A stretch of 64,000 bases of DNA from Leptospiraceae bacterium (GCA_016708435.1 JADJFV010000001.1:930001-994000); one strand, 5' to 3'. Shown: positions 51,057-60,960, counted from the first letter of the stretch. Program-made: numbers and translations. The notes: generated by a model not told the origin, from the letters alone.

Positions 51057-52943
51057 TCATTGTGAAATTTTATATTTTTGCACAATGTGAAAAATGTATT
51101 CTCTAATTCTAGATACATCTAAGGGTTTCGTTATAAAGTCAACCATTCCCAGATTAATGCATTTCTCCCGATCAAAATTATTAGTATTTGCCGATAAAGC
51201 AATAATTAAAGGTTTATCAGTAGAATGTTTTTTTGTTTTATTGATTTGCTCTGTGGCTTCAAATCCATTCAAAACTGGCATTCTTAAATCCATGAAAATA
51301 ATATCAAAATCATTGGTTTGGCAGATTTCAACAGCTTCCATACCATCGTAAGCTGTTTTTACATTGTAGCCCAATTTCTCGAAAACTTTCTTTCCAAGCT
51401 TAATATTGATTTCGTTATCATCAACTAATAATATCTTTAAAGGAATCTTAATTAGTTTTACTTCTTGCTTATTCGGTTCAGGAATTGTATTATCACTTGA
51501 AGCGGTATCCTTATGAATACTGTCACAGTCTTCAGTTTCAATTGTAAAATGAAAAATACTTCCTTTACCTTCCAGACTATTTACACCTATAGCGCCATGC
51601 ATCATTTCAACTAAGCGTTTGCTGATTGCGAGACCAAGCCCAGAGCCTTTGTATTGTCTAGAATTAGAAATTTCTCCTTTCGTATACATTTCAAAAATTG
51701 TATCAATTCTTGAAGCAGGAATTCCTATTCCAGAATCTCTAACTTCAAATTCTAATATGAGTTTGAAATCTTTCTTTTCTTTAATTGCTACACTCAAATC
51801 TATACGACCTGATTTTGTGAACTTCACTGCATTTGCCAGGAGGTTTAAAAGTATCTGAGATAATCGAATCCTGTCTCCCGAAATGAATTTTGGAACGTCA
51901 GGCGAAATAGTATATTTTATAACATTATTATTTAAGGAGGCAATGCTAGATGAAATAGATAAAATTTCTTTTATAAGATGTGGTAAATCAAATGGGTTGT
52001 GTTCTAGTTCCGTATTGCCTGCTTCCATTCTTGTGAAATCAAGTATATCGCTTATAAGTGTAAGTAAGTTTTTTACACTTGAATCAAGAATTGTAACGTA
52101 TTCTTTTTGCTCCTCACTTAATTTCGTGCCATCCAAAAGTTGTAGAATACCTATCACTCCATTCATTTGACTTTGTATCTCATGACTCATATTTGCAATG
52201 AATTCATTTTTGTTTTGAGTGGCGATTTCTCCTTTTGTTTTTTCCGCTGTAAGCTCTTCCTTTTGCTGCAATATGATCGCATGAGATGCAAGTTCGCGAA
52301 TTTTAAAACTAAAGCTGATTCTAGATGCGATAAATGCAAGCATAACGGCTACTGTAGAGTTAACCCAGAGTCCTTCTGTTCTCTCTGGAACACTTTGAAA
52401 TATTGGAATTATGAAAATGAACAATGCTTGTGCAAAGCCCAGCTTCATGAATTCTAAACCGAATTTGAATTTAAAAAAAACGGGTAAGCAGAAAACAGAT
52501 ATAATAAATATTGAAATATCACCAAATAGCATTTGATCGATCGCAGAAAAAAAAGCGCACCAAATCTGAAGCACAAAGGATATTGTGTAACAATAAAAAT
52601 TTCGAAAATTCCAGCTTGGTATTCTTTTTGAAAAGAGTAGGTATAGAAAAAATGAAAAAGTTAAAAATGCATAGAGTAAACCATGCATAAAAAAGATATA
52701 TTTATAGCCAAGGTTTGAAACCCAAAGCCCGTCTCGATATTTAGTATAATCTAGATACAAAATTGGAATATGCAGAACAAAAAGAGCAACGAGTCCAATA
52801 ATCAAATTGGAAAAATTGGATTCATAAATTTTATCGAATAAATTCGATTTGTTTTGATCGCCTAGCTTTTTAAATTGATTTAGAATCAGACTTTCCATTA
52901 TCGTATTAGAAATTTTTATGTTCTTAAGTTGTTTTAGAGTCAA
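51057..52943 (-). CDS. Hybrid sensor histidine kinase with C-terminal receiver
   Basis: 628 residues. About six membrane segments (residues 45-215), then a short coiled linker, HisKA (FIANMSHEIQSQMNGVIGIL; the usual RTP after HEI is QSQ), HATPase (NLLANAVKFTKSGRI, DSGIGIPASRIDTIFEMY, GSGLGLAISKRLVEMM) and a receiver (ILLVDDNEINIKL, DIIFMDLRMPVLNGFEATEQ, with Lys in DFITKPLD). The signal sensed by the membrane part is unknown. No separate Hpt or output gene is next to it. A start at codon 16 is also possible. Confidence 0.9.
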   Translation of the reverse strand: MTLKQLKNIKISNTIMESLILNQFKKLGDQNKSNLFDKIYESNFSNLIIGLVALFVLHIPILYLDYTKYRDGLWVSNLGYKYIFFMHGLLYAFLTFSFFLYLLFSKRIPSWNFRNFYCYTISFVLQIWCAFFSAIDQMLFGDISIFIISVFCLPVFFKFKFGLEFMKLGFAQALFIFIIPIFQSVPERTEGLWVNSTVAVMLAFIASRISFSFKIRELASHAIILQQKEELTAEKTKGEIATQNKNEFIANMSHEIQSQMNGVIGILQLLDGTKLSEEQKEYVTILDSSVKNLLTLISDILDFTRMEAGNTELEHNPFDLPHLIKEILSISSSIASLNNNVIKYTISPDVPKFISGDRIRLSQILLNLLANAVKFTKSGRIDLSVAIKEKKDFKLILEFEVRDSGIGIPASRIDTIFEMYTKGEISNSRQYKGSGLGLAISKRLVEMMHGAIGVNSLEGKGSIFHFTIETEDCDSIHKDTASSDNTIPEPNKQEVKLIKIPLKILLVDDNEINIKLGKKVFEKLGYNVKTAYDGMEAVEICQTNDFDIIFMDLRMPVLNGFEATEQINKTKKHSTDKPLIIALSANTNNFDREKCINLGMVDFITKPLDVSRIREYIFHIVQKYKISQ

Positions 52944-52972
52944 TATATTAAAGTGAGAGTCCAGTGTATCCT

Positions 52973-53296
52973 ATGAGTCAATTTTATGAAAAGCATATTT
53001 TTGTTTGTGAAAATATTAGAGAAGGCGAAAATGCTCGAGTTTCTTGCGGAAAGCATAATTCCAAGAAAATAAGAGAGTATTTAAAGCAAAAAATCAAAGA
53101 AGTTGCACCGGGTAGAAATATTCGAATCAATATGAGTGGTTGCTTAGACCGTTGTGAATTGGGACCTGTCCAAGTCGCTTACCCGGACGGGGATTGGTTT
53201 GCCTTGAAAACGGAATCGGATGTGGATCAGTTTATTAAACACTATATCCAAGAAAATTCTTTGAGTGCTTTAGGGAATTTAGGAATAAAATTATAA
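52973..53296 (+). CDS. Thioredoxin-fold (2Fe-2S) ferredoxin-like protein
   Basis: 107 residues. FYEKHIFVCENIREGENARVS is followed by SCGKHNS, and NMSGCLDRCELGPVQVAYPD holds the second pair of the four cysteines that bind a 2Fe-2S cluster in this shethna/NuoE-like fold. Small members of this type carry electrons or act in redox sensing. I take the ATG at 52973 over the GTG at 52964. It is divergent from the hybrid kinase, and the lipid hydroxylase-type enzyme follows 74 bases later. Confidence 0.85.
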   Translation: MSQFYEKHIFVCENIREGENARVSCGKHNSKKIREYLKQKIKEVAPGRNIRINMSGCLDRCELGPVQVAYPDGDWFALKTESDVDQFIKHYIQENSLSALGNLGIKL

Positions 53297-53369
53297 TTTA
53301 CTTTTAGTTTTTTTTAAAGTAATATTGAATTGTCTTTGAAGCAGTTTTTAAATTAATAAGGGGTTTTGC

Positions 53370-54164
53370 ATGGAAAATTCACCGATTACACCTCAACTAC
53401 TAGCTACAGTTTGGTTCATTAATTTTTCTCTTATGACGATTCGCTATCTTTTATTTGCTGGAGTTGCTTATTCTTTTTTCTGGATTTGGAAAAGAGAAAA
53501 ATGGCAGTATAAAAGAACACAAATGGATTATCCAGATAAATCCAAACTTTGGTATGAATTCAAATATTCAATGATAACTATGACAGTTTTTGCATTCGTA
53601 GGCGTTGGAGTATTTACGGCAAAGAAATATGGTTTTACATTTTTATACACTGATATTTCTGAATTTGGAATTGGATATTTTATTTTGAGCATAATTGTGG
53701 CTATCCTCATTCATGATACATTTTTTTATTGGGGTCATCGACTTATGCATCATAAATCCATTTTTAAATATGTCCATAAAGTTCATCATAATTCAACAAA
53801 TCCATCCCCGTGGGCAGCGTTTTCTTTTCATCCATATGAAAGCGTTATTGAAGCTTTGATTGTTCCTATTCTTGTTGTGATCATGCCGATTCATCCTCTG
53901 GCGATATTGGCATTTCTACTGTATATGACATTTATGAACGTGTTAGGACATTTGGGATTTGAATTGTATCCGAAGGGTTTTACAACTCATTGGCTTTGGA
54001 AATGGAACAATACTTCAACCCATCACAATATGCATCATAGATTTTTTAATTGTAACTACGGTTTGTATTTCAATTTTTGGGATAGAGTCATGGGAACAAA
54101 TCACCCAAACTACCATAAAGTATTTGAAGAAGTAACTTCTAGAAAGCCTATTATGGAAGCTTAG
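53370..54164 (+). CDS. Fatty acid hydroxylase/sterol desaturase-family protein
   Basis: 264 residues with four membrane segments. The three histidine clusters of the di-iron site are present: HDTFFYWGHRLMHH, YVHKVHHNST and TSTHHNMHHRF. These enzymes hydroxylate or desaturate lipids using oxygen and an electron donor. The ferredoxin-like protein just upstream could be the donor (inference from position). GGGG after AATAA precedes the ATG. The lipid substrate is unknown. Confidence 0.88.
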   Translation: MENSPITPQLLATVWFINFSLMTIRYLLFAGVAYSFFWIWKREKWQYKRTQMDYPDKSKLWYEFKYSMITMTVFAFVGVGVFTAKKYGFTFLYTDISEFGIGYFILSIIVAILIHDTFFYWGHRLMHHKSIFKYVHKVHHNSTNPSPWAAFSFHPYESVIEALIVPILVVIMPIHPLAILAFLLYMTFMNVLGHLGFELYPKGFTTHWLWKWNNTSTHHNMHHRFFNCNYGLYFNFWDRVMGTNHPNYHKVFEEVTSRKPIMEA

Positions 54165-54179
54165 TGTATAAATACCTCC

Positions 54180-54352
54180 ATTATTAGAAGGCATATCCCT
54201 ACAACCAACATAGAACTGACCTAGAAGCCACATAGAAGCCGAATTCGGCTCGAACATGGCTTCTATATTAGAGTAAGATCAGAACTAAGTAAATCCATAA
54301 CCTGCGCAAGACAAAGCGGATTTCTATGTCATGGAAGGTTGGTTTTTAGTTC
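54180..54352. repeat. Palindrome between convergent genes
   Basis: ATAGAAGCC and GGCTTCTAT face each other around AGCCGAATTCGGCT, itself a perfect 14-base palindrome. Further out AACCAACATAGAA and TTCTATGTC...GGTTGG also pair. It may terminate both flanking genes or be another small element. Confidence 0.5.
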
Positions 54353-54358
54353 AACAAA

Positions 54359-55270
54359 TTAAAGAGAAGAAAATTTATTATCTATTACTTTGAGATAAGA
54401 GGATAGTTCATCCGTTTCTACGCGATGGCGAGTTTCGGAATTGTAGGTATCTAAAATCTTTTCTCCGTCCACAATGTAGTTGTATAGATATTCACCTGGA
54501 CGAAGTTTTTTTCTGAGTTTAAAAATTCCATTTCTATCTTTTTGAAGATAATCATGTTCGGGATTCCATTGATTGAAATTTCCCACTAAAGAAATTACGG
54601 ATGCATTTGGTTTGTAAATTTGGAATTCTACTGTAATGAAATCTAAGTCCTCTGTCATTTCATCAGAAATTACACGAGCCGAGATATGCTTTTCGAAATC
54701 AAAATTTTCTAGAAGATATTCGGAGTAATAAGAACCAGCTCCATCTGAGTGACGATTGGAATTTTCGACATCAAAGTCAAAGAGATTATCTACTTTGAAT
54801 TTGTATTCATAAGAGACTACAGCTTCTTCTTTTCTATTCTTAAAATTTGCTGGAATGAGTGCATGAAAAACACCGAATTTGTTCTTTGTCATTGGAATGC
54901 AACGCCAAGAAGAAAAATTTCCACAGATGGAAACATCTGAGTTTTTCAATCCATTGTAAGTAAAAAGGATTCCTGAATTTAAAAATTGTCCACGCTTTGC
55001 GTAAGCGTCAATATCAATCATTTTAATGTAGCGAGGGGGAATGGCTCTCTTTAAGCTAGCAATCTGCCAATAAAAATAGATTTTGTTATTGGTAACTTTC
55101 TCTTCTGTTCCTTCTAATTCCTTGCTGGAATAAGAGCCGACCCAATCAACAGTGTCTTGTCCAATGACGCCAAATCCGAATAAGGATAAGAATAAAAATA
55201 GGAGTAAATATTTCTTCCGAGAAGGTTTTCTCTGGATGATTTTTATTTTCTTTTTTTTGGATTCAGGCAT
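54359..55270 (-). CDS. Membrane-anchored protein with two glycogen-binding (CBM48-like) modules
   Basis: 303 residues. A basic N-terminus and one membrane segment (YLLLFLFLSLFGFGVIG) lead to two modules: VSICGNFSSWRCIPMTKN (about 112-170) and ISLVGNFNQWNPEHDYLQKD with GEYLYNYIVDGEKIL (about 220-285). Both resemble the AMPK-type glycogen-binding domain. No catalytic domain is present. It probably binds glycogen or another glucan at the membrane or in the periplasm; the glycogen branching enzyme is at 4.9 kb. AMPK-type modules also bind other proteins, so the ligand is not proven. Confidence 0.82.
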   Translation of the reverse strand: MPESKKKKIKIIQRKPSRKKYLLLFLFLSLFGFGVIGQDTVDWVGSYSSKELEGTEEKVTNNKIYFYWQIASLKRAIPPRYIKMIDIDAYAKRGQFLNSGILFTYNGLKNSDVSICGNFSSWRCIPMTKNKFGVFHALIPANFKNRKEEAVVSYEYKFKVDNLFDFDVENSNRHSDGAGSYYSEYLLENFDFEKHISARVISDEMTEDLDFITVEFQIYKPNASVISLVGNFNQWNPEHDYLQKDRNGIFKLRKKLRPGEYLYNYIVDGEKILDTYNSETRHRVETDELSSYLKVIDNKFSSL

Positions 55271-55519
55271 GTTCGATTTTTAAAGGTATAATTCCCGTAT
55301 TCTTTTGTCTAGTACTTTCAATGCAATCAGTACACAAATTTATATCCGTAGCAATGATAAATAATTAAACAATTGAGTTAAAGTTAGTTATGTACATTTT
55401 CGAACTTATGAAAGGAAAAAAAGTAATTTTTTTTTAAACTTTGTGAGATTTGAGAAATATTATATCGAAATGCTCGCCTTTTCCGATAATGGAAATGACC
55501 CACTATAAACCGAACGAAT

Positions 55520-58500
55520 ATGGCAAAGCTAACAAAAGATGAATTCAGTAAGATCGCAGAGATTTTATCTCCATTAGATAAAGATCCTATAAGAAATGAA
55601 ACTCTTAATCCAATGTCGAGAGTGCTCCGCAAGATTAAGGGATTGCCTGAATTAATCCCCGATAAAGACGAAGCTTTAAACGAGGTTAAGGAAGAGCCTG
55701 ATACTATCGAGGGTGGGATAGAGCTTGCCGACGATGCCATTTTAGAATCTACCACGCCTCCTCAAATGAAATACTTTGATGAGAATGATGTAGATATTGA
55801 TGAACTTTTAAATGATGCTCCGGATTTAATCTCCGGACAGTCAGTTACACCCAAAAAAGAAATAATTCAAGATACACCACCAATCACTCAAGTCGATGAG
55901 GATTCAAACGCATTTGGTGTAGATGATCCATTTGCTGTTTCTTCCGAAGCACAGGATGAGCCTTTTGATGACTTGCCCGCAGCAGATGATTCCATAGCAG
56001 AGAGTGATCCGTTTGGTGGCTTCGATGACAAGCTGGAAGATTCGAATACAGACTCCATCGAAGAAGATCCGTTTGCAATGGATGATCCGGATTTAGGTCA
56101 GCAGAACAATGAGTATACCGATGATGACCCTTTTGGAAGTATGGACGCTGCTTCCGACGAAGATCCATTTGGGGATGTTGGAACTGCATTCAACAAAAGT
56201 TCAGTTCCGAATGCAATGGATACAGATCCATTTGCAGATGTTGTTCCAGGCGGAATAGGAATGGATTCAGAAGACGATCCATTTGCTGATTTAAGTGATA
56301 CTAGCTCATCTACAGAAGAGGATCCATTTGGGGCTATTGGTCAATCTACGGAAGCAACTGTAGACGACCCTTTCTCTGGGTTCAATGAAGATATTGGTAA
56401 TACAAATGAAGACAATGATCCGTTTGCGGATATTGGCAAGGAGTCTTTAAGCGAAGAAGATTCTTTTGCTGGGCTCGATGACAATGATTCTACCTCTAAC
56501 GAGGATTCGTTTGGAGATTTAGGAACTATTTCCGACGGTTTCGGTGACTCTAATGATTTGGCTGGATTTGATGATAGCACATCAAACGATATGTTTGGAG
56601 ATTTAGATTCTAGTCAACCTGTAACTGACGACAGCTATGATAGCTCTTCCTCTTTTGATTCTTCTGGTGTTGATGACGATCCATTTGCAGATATACAGCA
56701 GTCCACTGGAATGGGACATGATTTTGAAACAGAGAATACCGTTGATGACTTCGCCTCTTCCTTTGATGATTTAGGAAGTGGAATTGGAGATGTAAACGGG
56801 GATACTAGTAGCTCACTCGATGTAATTGATGATGCAGGTACTGCAACCGAATCAAGCTACGATAGTTTAGATGAAGACTTAGATAGTCTTGCCCAAGAAG
56901 AAGAAGCGGAAGAAGATTTGAGTGATGAAGAACTCGCAGTCATTCAGCAAGAAATTCTCAAGTATCCGCCAAAACTCAAAAGAACAGTTATCGATGTAAT
57001 TACAAATGATAAGCTTCCAAAATCAGAGCAACGAGAATTAGTTGAACTTATTAAGTCGTCCCAAAAGCCCGAGGATATTGCCGCATATCTGACTGAAAAA
57101 CTTGGATACCCGGTTGATCTTTATGATAAGTCGGGCGCATATTCTGAGCGGGGAATCCCTGTTATCTCCACAAAACCAATCTATACAAAAGAAGGGGAGT
57201 TAAGACGCAGGGAGTTAATTAAACGAACAGCCCTTATGGCTGCCGCAGGAATTTTACTAGTCGTAGGATTAATTAGTTCTTATAAATATGTTCTTCGCCC
57301 TTTTCAAGCCGCAAGACATTATAAAGAAGGAATTGAATACATAAAAAAAGCTGGTGTAGCAAAAGACTCAACGGAAAGATCTCGTGCATTAGCAGATGCC
57401 AAAACAGCATTTGTAAAAGGTGAGAAAATCGAACCAAACAGTTTAGAATACTTAAATAAATTTGGTGTTGCTTACAGCAAAATTGGAGAATACGACCAAG
57501 CATTTGAAAAGCTCTTTGGGGTCGTGGAGCCTGACTTTGGGGCAGAGAAAAATGGGAAGGGGGAATCCTGGACAGAAAGAACAGAGGTTCCTTACATACA
57601 ATTATCTTCAAAGACTTCTTGGGATAATGATAAGTTACCCCTTGGCGGTAGAGTTGTTCCAGATGGTGATATGATGGTTCTTGTTTCTGGGGCTCAAAAG
57701 AAGCAAGTCGAACGAAAGATAAAGGTTGCAGGTGCTTATATAGTTGCTAGATTAGAAAAAAATATTCATGATAATCAAACCTATATCAATCTAGGAAAAT
57801 TTCATTCTAATATTGCAAATCTTTTTAATAAGCCTACGATGGGAACTTCTCGTAGTTTTAAGAACGACAATCTTGCCGTCAGTTATTTTAAAGAAGTATT
57901 TACAGATGGCGAAGATGAGAACAATGTAGAGGCTACTGCTGGTTTGGCGAAAGTCTACTACAATCAAAAGAACTTCGCGAAATCAGTATTCTATTATAAT
58001 AAGATTGTTGAAAAATTTCCAGACAATGCGATCGGTCATGGTGGGTTACTCAGTAATTACATTGAAATGTGGAAAGGGGATCAGAATCCCCAGTTCGTTT
58101 TGAATCATCATAGACAAGTTCGAAATGCGCTTGGAATAGAAGACGACTTATCGCTTTTTGTCTTAGCAAAATTGGCTGCTTTCTACATTGATTTGAATGC
58201 TTCTGAGGTAAGAATTAAATACAATATCAATCCGGAAGATCAAGTTACGAATATGGATCTTGAGGATAATGTTGAACTTCTCCTTAATACCGCTTTCTTC
58301 AAAACGGAGAAGGGCGAAGATGGAGAAGATGTCAAAGGAGATGAATTCGCTGAAGGCTATTACCAACGAGGAAGATTCTTAATAAACAAAGGCGAATCTA
58401 TTCGTGCACTCAAACAATTTGAATTTGCTGCTAGTTATGATCCAGCCCATTATTTGTCTGTAATGGAAATGGGTGAGCATTATATGAGGTTAAATAATTA

Positions 58501-59344
58501 TTCCGAAAGTATTGACTTACTGGCTAATGCAGAAGAGCGTTATGCTAAATATAAGGACTTTTACGGAAATCGAGAAGAAGATGAAACCTTATTAAATGGT
58601 GATCCGGGAAGAATCTATTTTGATAAGGGAAAAATTGCCTTCATGGAATCGTCTCTGATTTCTAAAGATGGAAAGATATCAGAATTTCCTGACAGAAAAG
58701 TATATCCGGATAAGAGCTTATCGCAATTATCCGAAGAAGAAAGCAATCGTCGTAGAAACCTTATCAATGCTATGCAAAAATTTGACATTGCATTGAAACT
58801 GAATATAAAAGATCCTAAGTTAAAGCGAGAACTTTACTATTATAAAGGTTGGATTGAATACATGCGCTCTGATTACGAAGCGGCATTGAATGAATGGTCT
58901 AACCTAAGCGAAGATGATACCTATCTAAACAGTAATGTTATGATTGGTCGAGCCAATGCATTTTATAATTTAGATCAATTGAACGCAAGCCTTGGAAATT
59001 ATATTAAGATTAAAGAAGACTTTGAAGAAAAAGAATCTGTTATAGCAAGACCAACACCAGAAGAAAGCGCACACCAAGAGATATATAATGTGTTAATCGC
59101 TGTATACAATAATATTGGCGCAGTGTATGAGCGCAAAGGAAACTCAGCGCAAGCTTTAAAGCATTATTGGAAAGCGATTGAAGTTGCAAGAAAGATTGGT
59201 CTCACAACAGAAATCGCAAACTTCAATAAGGATATGGTCTTTAAGGCTAAGCCAAATGGCGCATTACCGTTGTTAGACGATTGGCTTTCTCCTACAATTG
59301 ATACTGTAAAAGAATTACAAAATACTAAAAAGGGGAGATTGTAA
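55520..59344 (+). CDS. Large TPR membrane protein, FlcA-like, with acidic DPF repeats
   Basis: 1274 residues. Residues about 130-395 contain about fifteen acidic repeats of the type DDPFADL/EDPFGDV. A conserved helical segment (about 470-550, LSDEELAVIQQEILKYPPKL) precedes a membrane segment (about 571-595, LMAAAGILLVVGLISSYKYV), and the rest is TPR repeats (for example EPNSLEYLNKFGVAYSKIGE). This order, cytoplasmic part then membrane then periplasmic TPRs, fits the spirochaetal flagellar collar protein FlcA; I assign it by architecture only. The acidic repeats look like a disordered binding array on the cytoplasmic side. Confidence 0.6.
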   Translation: MAKLTKDEFSKIAEILSPLDKDPIRNETLNPMSRVLRKIKGLPELIPDKDEALNEVKEEPDTIEGGIELADDAILESTTPPQMKYFDENDVDIDELLNDAPDLISGQSVTPKKEIIQDTPPITQVDEDSNAFGVDDPFAVSSEAQDEPFDDLPAADDSIAESDPFGGFDDKLEDSNTDSIEEDPFAMDDPDLGQQNNEYTDDDPFGSMDAASDEDPFGDVGTAFNKSSVPNAMDTDPFADVVPGGIGMDSEDDPFADLSDTSSSTEEDPFGAIGQSTEATVDDPFSGFNEDIGNTNEDNDPFADIGKESLSEEDSFAGLDDNDSTSNEDSFGDLGTISDGFGDSNDLAGFDDSTSNDMFGDLDSSQPVTDDSYDSSSSFDSSGVDDDPFADIQQSTGMGHDFETENTVDDFASSFDDLGSGIGDVNGDTSSSLDVIDDAGTATESSYDSLDEDLDSLAQEEEAEEDLSDEELAVIQQEILKYPPKLKRTVIDVITNDKLPKSEQRELVELIKSSQKPEDIAAYLTEKLGYPVDLYDKSGAYSERGIPVISTKPIYTKEGELRRRELIKRTALMAAAGILLVVGLISSYKYVLRPFQAARHYKEGIEYIKKAGVAKDSTERSRALADAKTAFVKGEKIEPNSLEYLNKFGVAYSKIGEYDQAFEKLFGVVEPDFGAEKNGKGESWTERTEVPYIQLSSKTSWDNDKLPLGGRVVPDGDMMVLVSGAQKKQVERKIKVAGAYIVARLEKNIHDNQTYINLGKFHSNIANLFNKPTMGTSRSFKNDNLAVSYFKEVFTDGEDENNVEATAGLAKVYYNQKNFAKSVFYYNKIVEKFPDNAIGHGGLLSNYIEMWKGDQNPQFVLNHHRQVRNALGIEDDLSLFVLAKLAAFYIDLNASEVRIKYNINPEDQVTNMDLEDNVELLLNTAFFKTEKGEDGEDVKGDEFAEGYYQRGRFLINKGESIRALKQFEFAASYDPAHYLSVMEMGEHYMRLNNYSESIDLLANAEERYAKYKDFYGNREEDETLLNGDPGRIYFDKGKIAFMESSLISKDGKISEFPDRKVYPDKSLSQLSEEESNRRRNLINAMQKFDIALKLNIKDPKLKRELYYYKGWIEYMRSDYEAALNEWSNLSEDDTYLNSNVMIGRANAFYNLDQLNASLGNYIKIKEDFEEKESVIARPTPEESAHQEIYNVLIAVYNNIGAVYERKGNSAQALKHYWKAIEVARKIGLTTEIANFNKDMVFKAKPNGALPLLDDWLSPTIDTVKELQNTKKGRL

Positions 59345-59355
59345 AATCTCTTCCT

Positions 59356-60303
59356 TTAAGCCGGCATATAGATTTTAAAATAAGACGGATGGATTTGCAT
59401 ACGAGGATTAAATCCTTCTTCTAATTCTCCGTCAACATTCATAATAAGCGGGTTATCATGATGAATTTCAATTTTCTTGATAAAACCTGTTTTAATATGT
59501 GGATGATTTACATGATCCCCTTTGAAAATTTTAGGAAAATTTGAGAATAAAGCCAATCTACTTTTTAGCATTGGAGAGATTAGGAATAACTTGCCGTCAT
59601 TGACTCGTATATGAGGGGCTATTTGCATTTTGCCGCCTGTAAATCGAGAGTTAGATACAGTCACCATATTGCAATTCAATAACTCTTCCACTCCATCAAT
59701 TATAGTTTTAAGCTCATAGGGCTTATGACTAAATAGTTTAATAAGACTAGCGACTGTGTAATTCATAGATCCTATCTTTCTCATTCTAATTGCTAATTTT
59801 GTTATATCGGAAATTAGTCCTACTCCCCAAATATTAAACATAATACGCTTAGATACATCACCTGCGGATAAGTCTGATTTAACTTTGTTATAAGTAATGA
59901 TGGCAGAATCAATATTGATAGTAGACTCTTTTTCAAAAGCTAAAAAGAACATATCTCGTGCAGTTTGATAATCCTTAATGTCAAAGTCTCTTAAAAAACT
60001 ATTTCCTGTTCCGCCGGGAAGAAATGCGACAGGCTTTGTAAGGTTAGTAAAATTAAGTTTCTCGGAAATACCCTGAATCGATTCCGAAAGTGTTCCATCG
60101 CCACCCATAAAGATTTGTAACTCTTTATCATTGTAGGTTTCATTTGCAGCAATTCGAATATCAGCAAGAGAAGAAGTTGGACGTAATCTTATTTCTGTTC
60201 CTACGATGTCTTTCCATTTTTGAGAAAAGTCAATTGCTCTTTCTCGAGCTTTTCCTTTGCCACTTTTAGGGTTAAATATTAAAACTGCGAACTTTCCTTT
60301 CAT
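59356..60303 (-). CDS. Diacylglycerol kinase-family lipid kinase (YegS/DgkB-like)
   Basis: 315 residues. AVLIFNPKSGKGKARERA opens the domain, QIFMGGDGTLSESIQGI is the nucleotide-binding GGDGT motif and AFLPGGTGNSFLRDF is the second conserved loop. The C-terminal domain ends with NPLIMNVDGELEEGFNPRMQ, as in DAGK-catalytic family proteins. They phosphorylate diacylglycerol or sphingoid lipids at the membrane. The substrate is not certain. It is convergent with the FlcA-like gene, 11 bases away. Confidence 0.9.
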   Translation of the reverse strand: MKGKFAVLIFNPKSGKGKARERAIDFSQKWKDIVGTEIRLRPTSSLADIRIAANETYNDKELQIFMGGDGTLSESIQGISEKLNFTNLTKPVAFLPGGTGNSFLRDFDIKDYQTARDMFFLAFEKESTINIDSAIITYNKVKSDLSAGDVSKRIMFNIWGVGLISDITKLAIRMRKIGSMNYTVASLIKLFSHKPYELKTIIDGVEELLNCNMVTVSNSRFTGGKMQIAPHIRVNDGKLFLISPMLKSRLALFSNFPKIFKGDHVNHPHIKTGFIKKIEIHHDNPLIMNVDGELEEGFNPRMQIHPSYFKIYMPA

Positions 60304-60585
60304 ACAACCTCAAACATTCTTTTGAATTTCTACTAGAATCAACCTAAAGTGGAATGGAAAAACACTATGTCAAGGTTGTTTTTTAAAATCGCAAACATAA
60401 GCTTCAAATTGAAAAATAGACAGTAGTTTGTTAAACCAACTTCTTAAAATTACTCAGTGTCTCTGTGGCAATCTTTTTTTGCTGAGTAGTTACATTACAA
60501 CGTGATATTTGAATCCATGGCAAAATACTCTGAGTATTTGCGAAAAAGGATTGATTATTAAAAAGAGAGTCATGAAGTTTGAAAA

Positions 60586-60918
60586 ATGAGCACGGGTGAT
60601 AATGTAAGTCCAAGGCAAATTCAACTAATCCAAGGTGCTGCAGTTATATTGGTAGAACGTTTATACCTTTCAAAGGAAGAAGCAATTTCAATTATTTCAG
60701 AATCATTGAGAGAAGAGTTAAAGGAAAGCAAGGTATTATTTGAATTTTTAGAAATTGGAACTCTCGCTTACAGGCAAGCTTTCATTCGAAATCTTGTCCA
60801 TCGAGTTGAACTCAAAATTGTTGCAAACAAAAGCGTTCCCCATTCTCGCATCAAGGAAGGTATTGATGCTTTTGTAAAATTACTCTATGCTAGTTGGGCA
60901 AGTCTTGGCAGTCAATAA
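60586..60918 (+). CDS. Small helical hypothetical protein
   Basis: 110 residues, no signal peptide. IQGAAVILVERLYLSKEEAI and IGTLAYRQAFIRNLVHRVEL suggest an all-helical soluble fold. No strong ribosome binding site precedes the ATG. It ends shortly before a good terminator at 60928 and so stands as its own unit ahead of carD. I do not recognise the family. Confidence 0.6.
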   Translation: MSTGDNVSPRQIQLIQGAAVILVERLYLSKEEAISIISESLREELKESKVLFEFLEIGTLAYRQAFIRNLVHRVELKIVANKSVPHSRIKEGIDAFVKLLYASWASLGSQ

Positions 60919-60927
60919 GGAAGGCAG

Positions 60928-60960
60928 AAAGGGTTCTAATAAGAAATGCCCTATTTTTTT
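60928..60960 (+). terminator. Rho-independent terminator after the 110-residue gene
   Basis: GGG and CCC with inner TTCT/AGAA pair around AATA (one small bulge), followed by seven to eight T. It separates the gene at 60586 from carD. Confidence 0.65.

Noticed and set aside
56341..56580. Antisense Ser/Pro-rich frame in the DPF repeat region
   Set aside because: The low-complexity acidic repeats leave the antisense frame open by composition alone.
60431..60613. Minus-strand 60-codon ORF overlapping the start of the gene at 60586
   Set aside because: No ribosome binding site, no recognisable motif, and overlap with a better-supported gene.
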